Part shown: positions 26,386 through 33,952 of the stretch, one piece after another
Position numbering within the stretch: the stretch's first letter is position 1
Layout: each line of letters starts with the position of its first letter
Source: Elusimicrobiota bacterium
GTDB taxonomy: Bacteria; Elusimicrobiota; Elusimicrobia; UBA1565; UBA9628
Reading direction: 5' to 3'
DNA: 64,000 nt
Assembly (NCBI GenBank): GCA_028868375.1
Contig: JAGWUP010000014.1
Coordinates: 1 to 64,000, forward strand
Position numbers and translations under genes: made by a program
The notes under the pieces: generated by a model
Database searches by the model: none
The model's input: the letters and a program-made list of their open reading frames with translations, nothing else
What the model was told of the DNA's origin: nothing

Positions 26386-26391
26386 TATACT
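26386..26391 (+). promoter_or_regulatory. Extended -10 (TGATATACT) of the nucleotidase gene
   Basis: TATACT preceded by TGA (extended -10) ends 7 nt before ATG 26399, with TTGCCA 19 bp upstream. The transcript is predicted to be leaderless. Confidence 0.6.
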
Positions 26392-26398
26392 CGCTGGG

Positions 26399-27916
26399 AT
26401 GAAGAGAGCGGGGCTGGCGTCGGCGCTGGCGGTCTTTTTATTCGCGCTCCCCGCCTCGGCGCTGCGGCTGACGATCGTCCACACCAACGACATCCACGGC
26501 TGGATCATGGCTCGGCCGTCGAAGCGGGATCACGGGCGGCTGGAAGGCGGAGCCGCCGCTCTGGCCTCGCTGTATAAGAAGCAGCGCGGCCCGAAGCTCC
26601 TGGTCGACGCCGGCGATTGGTTCCAGGGCACCCCGGAGGGAACCGTCTCCAAGGGACAGGCCTCCGTCGACGTCTTCAACGCCATGGGGTACGATTTGGT
26701 CGAGGTCGGCAACCATGATTTCGACCTCAAGGAAGCCCGCCTCAAGCAGTTGGTCGCGCGCTTGAAGATGCCCGTGCTGGGGGCCAACGTCTACGAGCGC
26801 AAGACCCATCGCCGGGTCCCGTACCTGACTCCCTGGATCATCAAAAAAATCCACGGGGTCAAGATCGGCTTCTTCGGCTTGTTGACGACGAACATGCCCA
26901 GGCTCACCTTCCCGGCGAACATCGCGGGCCTCGAGTTCCGCGGCGAGGTCGCGGAGGCGCGCGACGACGTGGCCGCGCTCAAGCGCCTGGGCGCGACCGT
27001 CGTCATCCTGATCGACCACGTGGGCTTCGCCTCCCCCGGCGACGCCCCGTTCACCAGCGACCAGGTCATCGCGCGGGAGGTCCCCGGCATCGACATGATC
27101 ATCGGGGGGCACAGCCACACCTTCCTGCGCCGGCCCTACCGCGATCCGGTCAACGGGACGATGGTCGTTCAGGCCGGGGCCTACCTGACGGTGGCCGGCG
27201 TCGCGACGCTCGACATCGACGGCAAGACGGGGAAGGTGCTCCATAAGTCCGACCGGCTGGTCAACCTGGACGTCCAGCGCCTCGGACAAGATCCCCGCAT
27301 CGCCGCCCTGGTGGCCAAGGAGGCGCGGAAGGTCGACGCGGTTTACGACGTCGTCATCGCCACGGCCTCGCAGGGCTTGACGCGCAGCCAGGGTCGCGAG
27401 TCCTCCCTGGGCGACTGGATGACCGACTGCGAGCGGCGCTGGGACGGAGCCGATCTGGCCATCCAGAACGCCGGCGGCATCCGGGCCGATTTGCCGGGCG
27501 GCCCGGTGAGGCTGCGGGACATCTTCGACATCATGCCCTTCGACAATTCCATGGTGACCCTGGAGATGGACGGCGGCCTCGTGAGCCAACTGCTCGATCA
27601 CGGAGTCGATCCGACGAAAGGCCTGGTCCAGGAATCCGGGGCGAGCTTCGACTATCGGCGCGACGCGCCGACGGGGCGGAGATTGAGCCACGTCTTGATC
27701 GCAGGCAAGCCCTTGGATCGGCACGCCCTCTACAAGGTGGTCACCATCGATTTCCTCGTCAAGGGCGGCGACGGCTTCACGCCCTTCTCGCGCGCCGAGA
27801 AGACCGAGAGCGCTGCCTTGCTGCTGCGCGATCTCCTCGCCAGCTGCGCGCGCCGCCAGGGCTTGATCGTGCCGCCGAAGGAGGGCCGCATGCGCGCCCA
27901 GGGGGCCGGGGAGTAG
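26399..27916 (+). CDS. Secreted 5'-nucleotidase / 2',3'-cyclic phosphodiesterase family
   Basis: 505 aa. Signal peptide at 1-21 (LASALAVFLFALPASA). The metallophosphatase domain shows HTNDIHG (28-34), DAGDWFQGTP, GNHDFD, and GGHSHTFL metal ligands. The C-terminal 5'-nucleotidase domain carries NAGGIRADLPGGPV and GDGFTPF, the substrate-stacking region. UshA-type enzymes act in the periplasm or outside, stripping phosphate from nucleotides. Position next to the HAD phosphatase and the deoxyribose-phosphate microcompartment suggests nucleotide salvage. Confidence 0.9.
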   Translation: MKRAGLASALAVFLFALPASALRLTIVHTNDIHGWIMARPSKRDHGRLEGGAAALASLYKKQRGPKLLVDAGDWFQGTPEGTVSKGQASVDVFNAMGYDLVEVGNHDFDLKEARLKQLVARLKMPVLGANVYERKTHRRVPYLTPWIIKKIHGVKIGFFGLLTTNMPRLTFPANIAGLEFRGEVAEARDDVAALKRLGATVVILIDHVGFASPGDAPFTSDQVIAREVPGIDMIIGGHSHTFLRRPYRDPVNGTMVVQAGAYLTVAGVATLDIDGKTGKVLHKSDRLVNLDVQRLGQDPRIAALVAKEARKVDAVYDVVIATASQGLTRSQGRESSLGDWMTDCERRWDGADLAIQNAGGIRADLPGGPVRLRDIFDIMPFDNSMVTLEMDGGLVSQLLDHGVDPTKGLVQESGASFDYRRDAPTGRRLSHVLIAGKPLDRHALYKVVTIDFLVKGGDGFTPFSRAEKTESAALLLRDLLASCARRQGLIVPPKEGRMRAQGAGE

Positions 27917-27918
27917 CC

Positions 27919-28512
27919 ATGCTCAAACATGTCCGGGAAAAGGCGGAGCATTGCTGGAGCTTGACCAAGAAGCTCGTCGTGCTGGCCAGCGTTTGGGGCT
28001 TGGTCTTCAGCGTCGTGACGGTGGCCCGCCTCGGCGTGGCCTTCGACTACGACGACACTCTGGTTTCCTCCGCGGGCTCGTTTTCCAACGCCTTCGCCCA
28101 CTCCGCGCAGCCCTATTCGACGGATTTTTGGACGATCGTCAACCAGAGCTACGATTTGGAGCAGCCGAAGCTGCTGGCCTATCCGCTGGCTTGGGCCTTC
28201 CGCCTGCTGGGCTTCCGGGTCAGCATCATCACGACCCGGCCCCCCATCCATGACGAGGCCTTGAAGAAGGAGTGGCGGCATCTGGTGGGGCGCGGCCGTT
28301 TTATTTTCGTGAAGGATTCCCAGGCCAAGCGGGACGTTCTCCAGAGCGGCAACTACATGCTGTTCTTCGGGGACAGCGACAGCGATATTAAGGAAGCGCG
28401 CCTGGCACACGTCTATCCGATCCGCGTTCGGCGTGGTCCGAAATCCATCTTCAAGCTGGACTACCACCCCGGCGCTTTCGGCGAGCTCGTCCTGCCCTAT
28501 TCCCAATACTGA
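27919..28512 (+). CDS. Membrane-anchored HAD phosphatase (class B acid phosphatase-like)
   Basis: 197 aa. One hydrophobic segment at about 19-37 (LVVLASVWGLVFSVVTV) anchors the protein. The HAD motifs are DYDDT at 43-47, the Thr motif in IITTRP, a Lys in VKDSQAKRD and GDSDSDI. This motif set resembles HAD-IIIB acid phosphatases. Substrate is unknown; nucleotide dephosphorylation is plausible from the neighbour. Starts 2 nt after the nucleotidase stop. Its TGA stop lies inside the second palindromic repeat. Confidence 0.8.
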   Translation: MLKHVREKAEHCWSLTKKLVVLASVWGLVFSVVTVARLGVAFDYDDTLVSSAGSFSNAFAHSAQPYSTDFWTIVNQSYDLEQPKLLAYPLAWAFRLLGFRVSIITTRPPIHDEALKKEWRHLVGRGRFIFVKDSQAKRDVLQSGNYMLFFGDSDSDIKEARLAHVYPIRVRRGPKSIFKLDYHPGAFGELVLPYSQY

Positions 28513-28540
28513 AAAACAAAGCCTGACCCTACTTTTCAGT
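28508..28540 (-). repeat. 33-bp palindromic repeat, copy 2
   Basis: Inverted copy of the element at 21373-21405: ACTGAAAA at the left end, TTTTCAGT at the right end, core with AGCCTGACCCT. The left end contains the HAD gene stop TGA, and the last base forms part of the TTGACC -35 box of tpiA. Confidence 0.75.
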
Positions 28541-28568
28541 TGACCGGGCCGGGGCTCTGCGCTAGAAT
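28540..28568 (+). promoter_or_regulatory. tpiA/microcompartment promoter, TTGACC-17-TAGAAT
   Basis: TTGACC 28540-28545 and TAGAAT 28563-28568 with exact 17-bp spacing. It sits at the edge of the palindromic repeat and is the only good promoter I see ahead of tpiA and the closely packed genes that follow to 35881. Confidence 0.7.
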
Positions 28569-28579
28569 AGCCGCAGCCG

Positions 28580-28615
28580 ATGGCCTTTCTGGGGCCAGAT
28601 TGGCCACAACAATGA
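28580..28615 (+). CDS. Possible 11-codon leader peptide before tpiA
   Basis: ATG 28580 opens a frame encoding MAFLGPDWPQQ that ends at TGA 28613, overlapping the tpiA start as ATGA. It begins 11 nt after the -10 box, and tpiA itself has no Shine-Dalgarno. Ribosomes could reach tpiA by coupling through this frame. It may also be chance. Confidence 0.3.
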   Translation: MAFLGPDWPQQ

Positions 28616-29391
28616 GCTCGCCACTGAGAAAACCGCTGATCGCCGGGAACTGGAAGATGCACTTGACGTTGGCGCAATCGCTGGAACTGGCCCGCGCCGT
28701 GCGCGACGGCGTCGGCGATGCCGCCAGCGAGGTCGCTCTCTGCGTGCCGTTCACGGCCCTGGCCTTGGTGGCGGAGACGCTGCGGGGCAGCCGCGTCAGG
28801 CTGGGCGCCCAGGATTTGCATTGGGAGACCCAAGGGGCGTTCACCGGGGAAATCTCTCCGGTCCAGCTGGTCGACGCGGGAGCGACGATGACGATCATCG
28901 CCCACTCCGAGCGGCGGCGTTATTTCAACGAGACCGACGAGGCCGTCAACAAGAAGCTCCGCGCCGCCCTGGCGGCCAAGCTCGTCCCGATCCTATGCAT
29001 CGGCGAAACCCTGGAGGAGCGCGAGGCTCAGCGCACCTTCAAGGTTCTGCAGACCCAGCTTGAGGGCGGCCTGAAGGGTTTCGCTCCCGTGGATTTGGCG
29101 CCCCTGGTGATCGCCTATGAGCCGGTCTGGGCGATCGGCACCGGCAAGACCGCCACCCCGGACCAGGCCCAGCAGGCGCATCTGTTCGTGCGCAAGACCT
29201 GCGCCAGGCTTTACGGAGAGGGCTTCGCCTCCGGCTGCCGCATCCTCTACGGCGGCTCGGTCAAGGCCGACAACGTCGACCGCCTGATGGCCGAGCCCGA
29301 CATCGACGGAGCCCTGGTCGGCGGCGACAGCCTGAAGGCGGCCAGCTTCCTGCGGATCGTCCACTTCCAGGCCCCGGCGGCGGCGCGCTGA
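28612..29391 (+). CDS. tpiA: Triosephosphate isomerase
   Basis: 259 aa. Active-site residues: N13 and K15 in AGNWKMH, the His in IIAHSERRRYF, the Glu in AYEPVWAIGTGK with the phosphate-gripping loop, and YGGSVKADN. Interconverts glyceraldehyde-3-phosphate and dihydroxyacetone phosphate. It overlaps pduL by one base, tying it to the microcompartment operon, where it would take the triose phosphate released by DeoC. Confidence 0.95.
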   Translation: MSSPLRKPLIAGNWKMHLTLAQSLELARAVRDGVGDAASEVALCVPFTALALVAETLRGSRVRLGAQDLHWETQGAFTGEISPVQLVDAGATMTIIAHSERRRYFNETDEAVNKKLRAALAAKLVPILCIGETLEEREAQRTFKVLQTQLEGGLKGFAPVDLAPLVIAYEPVWAIGTGKTATPDQAQQAHLFVRKTCARLYGEGFASGCRILYGGSVKADNVDRLMAEPDIDGALVGGDSLKAASFLRIVHFQAPAAAR

Positions 29392-30020
29392 TGAGCGATC
29401 TCGCCGGGGAGATCGCCGCCGACGTCGCCAAGCGCTTGGAGCGTTCCAAGACCCCGATTCCGATCGGCGTCTCCAACCGGCACTGCCATCTGACGGAGGA
29501 GCATTTCAAGATTCTCTTCGGGGCGCAGGCGCGGCCCAATCGGATCAAGGACATCAAGCAGCCCGGCTTTTGGGCGGCGGAGGAAGTCATCGCGGTGAAG
29601 GGCCCGCGGGGGAGGCTGGAGCGCGTGCGGCTGGTCGGGCCCTACCGCTCGCGCACGCAAATCGAGCTGGCGATGACCGACGCCAAGGCGATCGGCGTCA
29701 AGCCGCCGGTGCGCGAATCCGGCGACGTCAAGGGCTCGGCTGGCGCGGAGCTGATCGGCCCGGCCGGGCGCCTTACGCTTGCGGAGGGCGTGATCGTCGC
29801 GTTAAGGCACGTCCATTTCGCCCCCAAGGAGGCCGCTGCGCTCGGCATCAAGGCGGGAGAGATGCTGCGGCTGCGCTGCGGCACCGGGGGCGGCCGCTCG
29901 TCCGTTTTCGAGGATTGCGTGGCGCGGGTGTCGGACCAGTACAGCCTCGAGCTGCATCTCGACACCGACGAGGCCTACGCGGCCGGGGTCAAGACGGGGG
30001 ATTTGGCGTATATCGTCTGA
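29391..30020 (+). CDS. pduL: Phosphate acyltransferase PduL (microcompartment)
   Basis: 209 aa. Two metal-binding His motifs, NRHCHLT (H31, H33) and RHVHF (H140, H142), are the PduL hallmark. It would convert acetyl-CoA to acetyl-phosphate and free CoA inside the shell. The N-terminal ~20 residues (MSDLAGEIAADVAKRLERSK) form an amphipathic helix like the encapsulation peptides of microcompartment cargo. Cytosolic PduL forms lack this extension. Confidence 0.92.
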   Translation: MSDLAGEIAADVAKRLERSKTPIPIGVSNRHCHLTEEHFKILFGAQARPNRIKDIKQPGFWAAEEVIAVKGPRGRLERVRLVGPYRSRTQIELAMTDAKAIGVKPPVRESGDVKGSAGAELIGPAGRLTLAEGVIVALRHVHFAPKEAAALGIKAGEMLRLRCGTGGGRSSVFEDCVARVSDQYSLELHLDTDEAYAAGVKTGDLAYIV

Positions 30021-30050
30021 CGCCGCCAGAGGGCGGCGCACGGGGGGAAC

Positions 30051-30350
30051 ATGAACGCATTGGGCATGATCGAGACGCGGGGGCTGGTGGCCTGCGTGGA
30101 GGCCGCCGACGCGGCCGTCAAGGCGGCGGACGTCAGGATCGTCGGCTACGAGAAGGTGGGCACGGGCCTGGTGACCGTGCTGTTCCGCGGCGAGGTGGCG
30201 GCCTGCAAGGCCTCCTGCGACGCCGGAGCGGCGGCGGCGCAGAAGGTCGGCGAGTTGATCGCCGTGCACGTGATCCCGCAGCCCCATCCGGACTTGGAAG
30301 GCAAGATGCCGATCTCCCTGCCGGAAACTCTTAGTCGCGGCAAGCGCTAG
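30051..30350 (+). CDS. BMC-H shell protein 1
   Basis: 99 aa, one BMC domain, forming shell hexamers. [20 protein letters not shown] and [20 protein letters not shown] are the canonical blocks; [10 protein letters not shown] closes the fold. PduA/EutM/CcmK family. GGGGGGAAC precedes the ATG as ribosome binding site. Close paralogue of the BMC-H at 35343. Confidence 0.95.
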   Translation: MNALGMIETRGLVACVEAADAAVKAADVRIVGYEKVGTGLVTVLFRGEVAACKASCDAGAAAAQKVGELIAVHVIPQPHPDLEGKMPISLPETLSRGKR

Positions 30351-30358
30351 GCCAAGCC

Positions 30359-30667
30359 ATGGTGTTTGCCCGAGTGACGGGCACCGTCGTCTGCACGCTC
30401 AAGGACGAGAAGCTCGTCGGAACCAAGCTCATGCTGGTGCAGCCCGTCGACAGCGCCGGCTCGGCCAAGGGCAATCCCTTGGTCGCCGTCGACGCCGTCG
30501 GCGCCGGGGAGGGCGAGCTGGTCCTGCTGGTCCAGGGCTCCAGCGCGCGGCAGACCTCCCGCACCGCCAATGCCCCGGTGGACGCGGTGATCTTCGCCAT
30601 CGTCGACTCCGTCGAGCAAGGCGGCAAGAGCGTCTTCAAGAAGTCCGCCGACGCGGCGGCCCGCTAG
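30359..30667 (+). CDS. BMC-P pentameric shell vertex protein 1
   Basis: 102 aa, EutN/CcmL family. FARVTGTVVCTLKDEKLVGTK and NPLVAVDAVGAGEGELVLL are characteristic, as is VDAVIFAIVDSVE near the end. Pentamers cap shell vertices. One of three BMC-P paralogues in this locus. Confidence 0.94.
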   Translation: MVFARVTGTVVCTLKDEKLVGTKLMLVQPVDSAGSAKGNPLVAVDAVGAGEGELVLLVQGSSARQTSRTANAPVDAVIFAIVDSVEQGGKSVFKKSADAAAR

Positions 30668-30670
30668 CGC

Positions 30671-32110
30671 ATGCAGAGCGAGGAGATCTCCCGGATCGTC
30701 GGCGAGGTCCTGCGGCGCCTGGAGGGCCAGCTCGAGCCGGCTGGCCGCGCCATGGCGGGAAGCGAAAGCCGCGGCTGCGACGGCGTCGTCCACTCGAGCG
30801 TGGATTCCGCCGTCGAGGCGGCCCAGAGCGCGCAGCGCGTCTTCCAAGAGTTGGGTCTGGAGCAGCGCCACAGGATCGTCAAGGCCATGCGCAAGGCGGC
30901 CGTCGCCAACGCCGAGCGCCTGGCGCGCTTGGCCCGCGAGGAGACGGGGATGGGGCGCGTCGAGGACAAGACGCAGAAGAACCTCGTCTGCGCCCTGCGC
31001 ACTCCCGGTCCGGAGGACCTGCGCTCCCAGGCCTTCACCGGAGACAAGGGCCTGACCCTGGTCGAGTGGGGGCCTTACGGCGTCGTGGCGGCGATCACTC
31101 CCTCGACCAATCCCGCGGCCACGATCATCAACAACGCCATCTCGATCTTGTCGGCCGGAAACTCCGTGGTCTTTTCCCCGCACCCGGCCTCGGCCCGGTG
31201 CGCCGTCGAGGCGATGCGCGTGCTCTGCGAGGCCGTCGTGGCCGAGGGAGGCCCGCGGGGGCTGATCGCCACGGTCCTGCCGGCCACGCAGGAGACGACG
31301 CGGCGGCTGCTCTCGCATCCCGGGCCGCGGGTCAATATGGTCACCGGCGGCCCGGCCATCGTCAAGGTGGCGATGACCGTCGGCAAGACCTGCAAGACGA
31401 TCGCGGCCGGCCCCGGCAATCCCCCGGCGGTGGTCGACGAGACGGCGCTGTTTCCCAAATGCGCCGAGGACATCGTCTTCGGAGCCTCCTTCGACAACGG
31501 CGTGCTGTGCACGGCCGAGAAGGAGGTCGTCGTGACCCGGGCGGCGCGGGAGAGCTTCCTGGAGTCCATGCGCCGCGACCCCCGCGCCGTCGAACTGACC
31601 GCGCCCCAGTGCGAGGCCCTGACGAAGCTCGTTATTAAGGAAGGCGGCCGCGGCTGCAAGGATGCGGTCCTCAACCGCGAGTTCGTAGGCAAGGACGCCG
31701 CGGTCTTGGCCGGCGGCATCGGCTTGCAGGTGCCGGAGTCCGCGCGCCTGCTTTGGTGCGAGGTGCCCAACGATCATCCCTTGGTCTGGACCGAGCAGCT
31801 CATGCCCCTCTTGCCGGTGACCGTGGCCGCCGACGTCGACGCCGCCATCGAGCTGGCCCGCGAGGCGGAGGGAGACAATCGCCACACCGCCAGCATGCAC
31901 TCGATGAACGTCGATCACCTGACCAGGATGGCGCGGCGGATGCAGTGCTCGATCTACGTAAAGAACGCGCCGACCCTCTACGGCCTGGGCCTGGGCGAGG
32001 GCTACGCGACGATGTCGATCGGCACGCCGACCGGCGACGGGCTGACGAAGGCCAGCCATTTCGCGCGGCCCCTGCAGTGCAGCCTCGTCGGCTACTTCCG
32101 GATCGCCTAG
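30671..32110 (+). CDS. CoA-acylating aldehyde dehydrogenase (PduP/EutE-like)
   Basis: 479 aa. Residues 1-20 (MQSEEISRIVGEVLRRLEGQ) form an amphipathic encapsulation-type helix, followed by a linker. The catalytic domain has TPSTNPAATIINNAI (143-157) and the catalytic C280 in SFDNGVLCTAEK, the pattern of acylating rather than acid-forming ALDHs. It would oxidise acetaldehyde from DeoC to acetyl-CoA with NAD+. No alcohol dehydrogenase for NAD+ recycling is present in the window. Confidence 0.93.
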   Translation: MQSEEISRIVGEVLRRLEGQLEPAGRAMAGSESRGCDGVVHSSVDSAVEAAQSAQRVFQELGLEQRHRIVKAMRKAAVANAERLARLAREETGMGRVEDKTQKNLVCALRTPGPEDLRSQAFTGDKGLTLVEWGPYGVVAAITPSTNPAATIINNAISILSAGNSVVFSPHPASARCAVEAMRVLCEAVVAEGGPRGLIATVLPATQETTRRLLSHPGPRVNMVTGGPAIVKVAMTVGKTCKTIAAGPGNPPAVVDETALFPKCAEDIVFGASFDNGVLCTAEKEVVVTRAARESFLESMRRDPRAVELTAPQCEALTKLVIKEGGRGCKDAVLNREFVGKDAAVLAGGIGLQVPESARLLWCEVPNDHPLVWTEQLMPLLPVTVAADVDAAIELAREAEGDNRHTASMHSMNVDHLTRMARRMQCSIYVKNAPTLYGLGLGEGYATMSIGTPTGDGLTKASHFARPLQCSLVGYFRIA

Positions 32111-32118
32111 GAGATACC

Positions 32119-32682
32119 ATGCAAGCCAATCTCGCCGTCGGATTCCTCGAGCTCTCCTCCATCGCCAAGGGCATAGAGGCCTGCGACGCCATGGTGAAGA
32201 TGGCCTCCGTGACGCTGGCCAGGGCGACGGTCATCGCGCGCGGCAAATACGTCATCCTGGTGACGGGGCCGGTCGGCGAGGTGGAGAGCGCAATGCGCGC
32301 CGGCCGCGAACTGTCCGGCAAGGCGCTTTTGGACGAGGTCTTGATCCGCAACATCCACGCCCACGTGCTGGCGGCCTTGGACAAGCGCCGGCCGGTCGAG
32401 CGGCTGGAGGCCGTCGGCGCCATAGAGACCAAGGACGCCATCGCCGCCGTGCTGGCGGCCGACGCGGCCGCCAAGGCGGCCTTCGTCCACGTCCTCGAGG
32501 TCAAGACCGTCGTGCCGGGCGGCAAGGGCTACGTGACCTTGACCGGCGAGGTGGGCGCGGTGCGCTCGGCCGTCGCCGCTGGCATCTCCGCGGTCGACGC
32601 CGGGCGCCTGGTCTCGCACGTGGTCATCCCGCAGGCGGACGGGCAGCTGTTGGCGACGGTGGGCAAGTCGGCGGAGAAATGA
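32119..32682 (+). CDS. BMC-T tandem-domain shell protein
   Basis: 187 aa with two fused BMC domains: about 1-92 (AVGFLELSSIAKGIEACDAM and GPVGEVESAM) and about 93-187 (AVGAIETKDAIAAVLAADAA and LTGEVGAVRSAV). Forms pseudohexameric trimers, often gated pores for cofactors or larger metabolites. GGAGATACC before the ATG is a good ribosome binding site. Confidence 0.94.
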   Translation: MQANLAVGFLELSSIAKGIEACDAMVKMASVTLARATVIARGKYVILVTGPVGEVESAMRAGRELSGKALLDEVLIRNIHAHVLAALDKRRPVERLEAVGAIETKDAIAAVLAADAAAKAAFVHVLEVKTVVPGGKGYVTLTGEVGAVRSAVAAGISAVDAGRLVSHVVIPQADGQLLATVGKSAEK

Positions 32683-33128
32683 AGCTGGTCCTAGGCTGCG
32701 ACCACGGCGGCTTCGCGGGCAAGGAGTTCGTCAGGGGCTGGCTGCAGAAGGCCGGCCACGAGGTCGTAGATTTCGGCTGCCACTCCGCCGAGGCCGTCGA
32801 TTACCCGGACGTGGCCCAACTGGTCGCGGAGGCGGTCGTCTCGCGGCGCTTCGACAAGGGGATACTGCTCGACGGCTTCGGCGGGGCGGTGTGCCTGGCG
32901 GCCAACAAGGTGCCCGGCGCGCGCGCCGTGGCGGCCTATGATTCCGTCTCCGCGCGCTTCGCGGCGGCGCACGAGGACGCGAACATCCTTTGCCTCGGGG
33001 CCAAGACGCGCGGCGAGCTGGCCTTATGCGAGATCCTGCGCGTTTTTTTCTCCACCGAGTACGAGGGCGGCCGCCACGACGGCCGGCTGGCCAAGATCGC
33101 CGGCATCGAGAGGAGATACTCCAGATGA
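32679..33128 (+). CDS. RpiB/LacAB-family sugar-phosphate isomerase, altered active site
   Basis: 149 aa. The RpiB frame is clear: GCDHGGF at 6-12, ANKVPGARAVAAYD, HEDANILCLGAK and GGRHDGRLAKI. The motif that normally reads CGTGxGMSxAANK is DGFGGAVCLAANK here: catalytic Cys is Asp65, Thr is Phe, and Ser is C72. So isomerisation of ribose-5-phosphate by the standard mechanism is doubtful; a different base or sugar phosphate is possible. RpiB homologues are typical of SPU-type microcompartment loci. Overlaps both neighbours. Confidence 0.82.
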   Translation: MKLVLGCDHGGFAGKEFVRGWLQKAGHEVVDFGCHSAEAVDYPDVAQLVAEAVVSRRFDKGILLDGFGGAVCLAANKVPGARAVAAYDSVSARFAAAHEDANILCLGAKTRGELALCEILRVFFSTEYEGGRHDGRLAKIAGIERRYSR

Positions 33129-33385
33129 ATTTCCCGTTCCACTATGAGTTCGGCGAGGAAGGCTTGGAGGTGCGGCTGGGTCCCTGGACGGTCCGGCGGG
33201 TGCGCTACGACGATATCGAGGATATTCGGATAGGCTACAACCTTTGGAACGAGCACTGGACCAACATTTGGCCCTGGCGGTATCTGACCCTGCGCCGCAA
33301 GACGGGCTGGGTTCGCAATTTCGTGATCAATCCCGCGGATCGCGAGGCCTTCGCGCAGCTGCTGCGCCAGAGGCTGGGGGCATGA
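33125..33385 (+). CDS. Small PH-like domain protein in the microcompartment operon
   Basis: 86 aa of alternating short strands ending in one helix (FPFHYEFGEEGLEVRLG, RVRYDDIEDIRIG, RYLTLRRKTG, then NPADREAFAQLLRQRLG). This looks like a bacterial pleckstrin-homology fold. ATGA overlaps at both ends place it firmly in the operon. Not a known shell or enzyme component; function unknown. Confidence 0.6.
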   Translation: MNFPFHYEFGEEGLEVRLGPWTVRRVRYDDIEDIRIGYNLWNEHWTNIWPWRYLTLRRKTGWVRNFVINPADREAFAQLLRQRLGA

Positions 33386-33669
33386 GGCTGGGCCGGGTCG
33401 TCGGACGCGTCTTCTGCGCGCGGCAGGACCGCTCGATCGAGGGCAAGACCTTGCTGCTCATCCAGCCTTTGCGCTGGGAGGACTCCTCGCCGTTGGGCGA
33501 TCCGATCGTGGCGGCGGACGCGGTGGGAGCCGGCGCCAGCGAGAAGGTGTTTTGGGTGGCTTCGCGGGAGGCGGCAGTGGCGTTTGAGGACATCCCTCCG
33601 GTCGACGCCGCGGTGGTGGGCATCGTCGAGGGGCACCAGGCGAGGGGATACCGGGATGTTCATCGCTGA
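33382..33669 (+). CDS. BMC-P vertex protein 2
   Basis: 95 aa, EutN/CcmL fold: LGRVVGRVFCARQDRSIEGK, LLLIQPL, DPIVAADAVGAGASEKVFWV, VDAAVVGIVEGH. Somewhat diverged from the paralogue at 30359. Overlaps the PH-like gene by 4 nt and the next BMC-P by 14 nt. Confidence 0.92.
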   Translation: MRLGRVVGRVFCARQDRSIEGKTLLLIQPLRWEDSSPLGDPIVAADAVGAGASEKVFWVASREAAVAFEDIPPVDAAVVGIVEGHQARGYRDVHR

Positions 33670-33952
33670 GGTCATCGGCAACGTCTGGGGCACGCGCAAG
33701 CATCCTTCCGTGGCCGGCAAGAAGCTGCTTTTGGTCCGGCCCATCGACCCATTCAGCGAGGCGCCGCTGGGCGCGGCGGTGATGGCCGTGGAGGGAGGAG
33801 TGGGCGCGGGGCCGGGCAGCGTCGTCTTGGTGCTCGACGAGGGCGGCTCGGCCAGGGCGGTCTTGGGCGACGCGGCGGCGCCGGTGCGGACCGTGATTTG
33901 CGGAATAGTCGACGGCGTCTCCTCTCGGGGGAGGGTGAAACGATATGCGTGA
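33656..33952 (+). CDS. BMC-P vertex protein 3
   Basis: 98 aa. [29 protein letters not shown] and [12 protein letters not shown] match the pentamer family. The central block reads [20 protein letters not shown], where the usual VAVDxVGAG aspartate is Glu. With 30359 and 33382 this gives three vertex types, as in other complex shells. Confidence 0.92.
   Translation: MFIAEVIGNVWGTRKHPSVAGKKLLLVRPIDPFSEAPLGAAVMAVEGGVGAGPGSVVLVLDEGGSARAVLGDAAAPVRTVICGIVDGVSSRGRVKRYA

Noticed and set aside
30347-32059. 570-codon minus-strand frame across the aldehyde dehydrogenase
   Set aside because: Antisense to a clear AldDH with all catalytic residues; typical GC-driven shadow.
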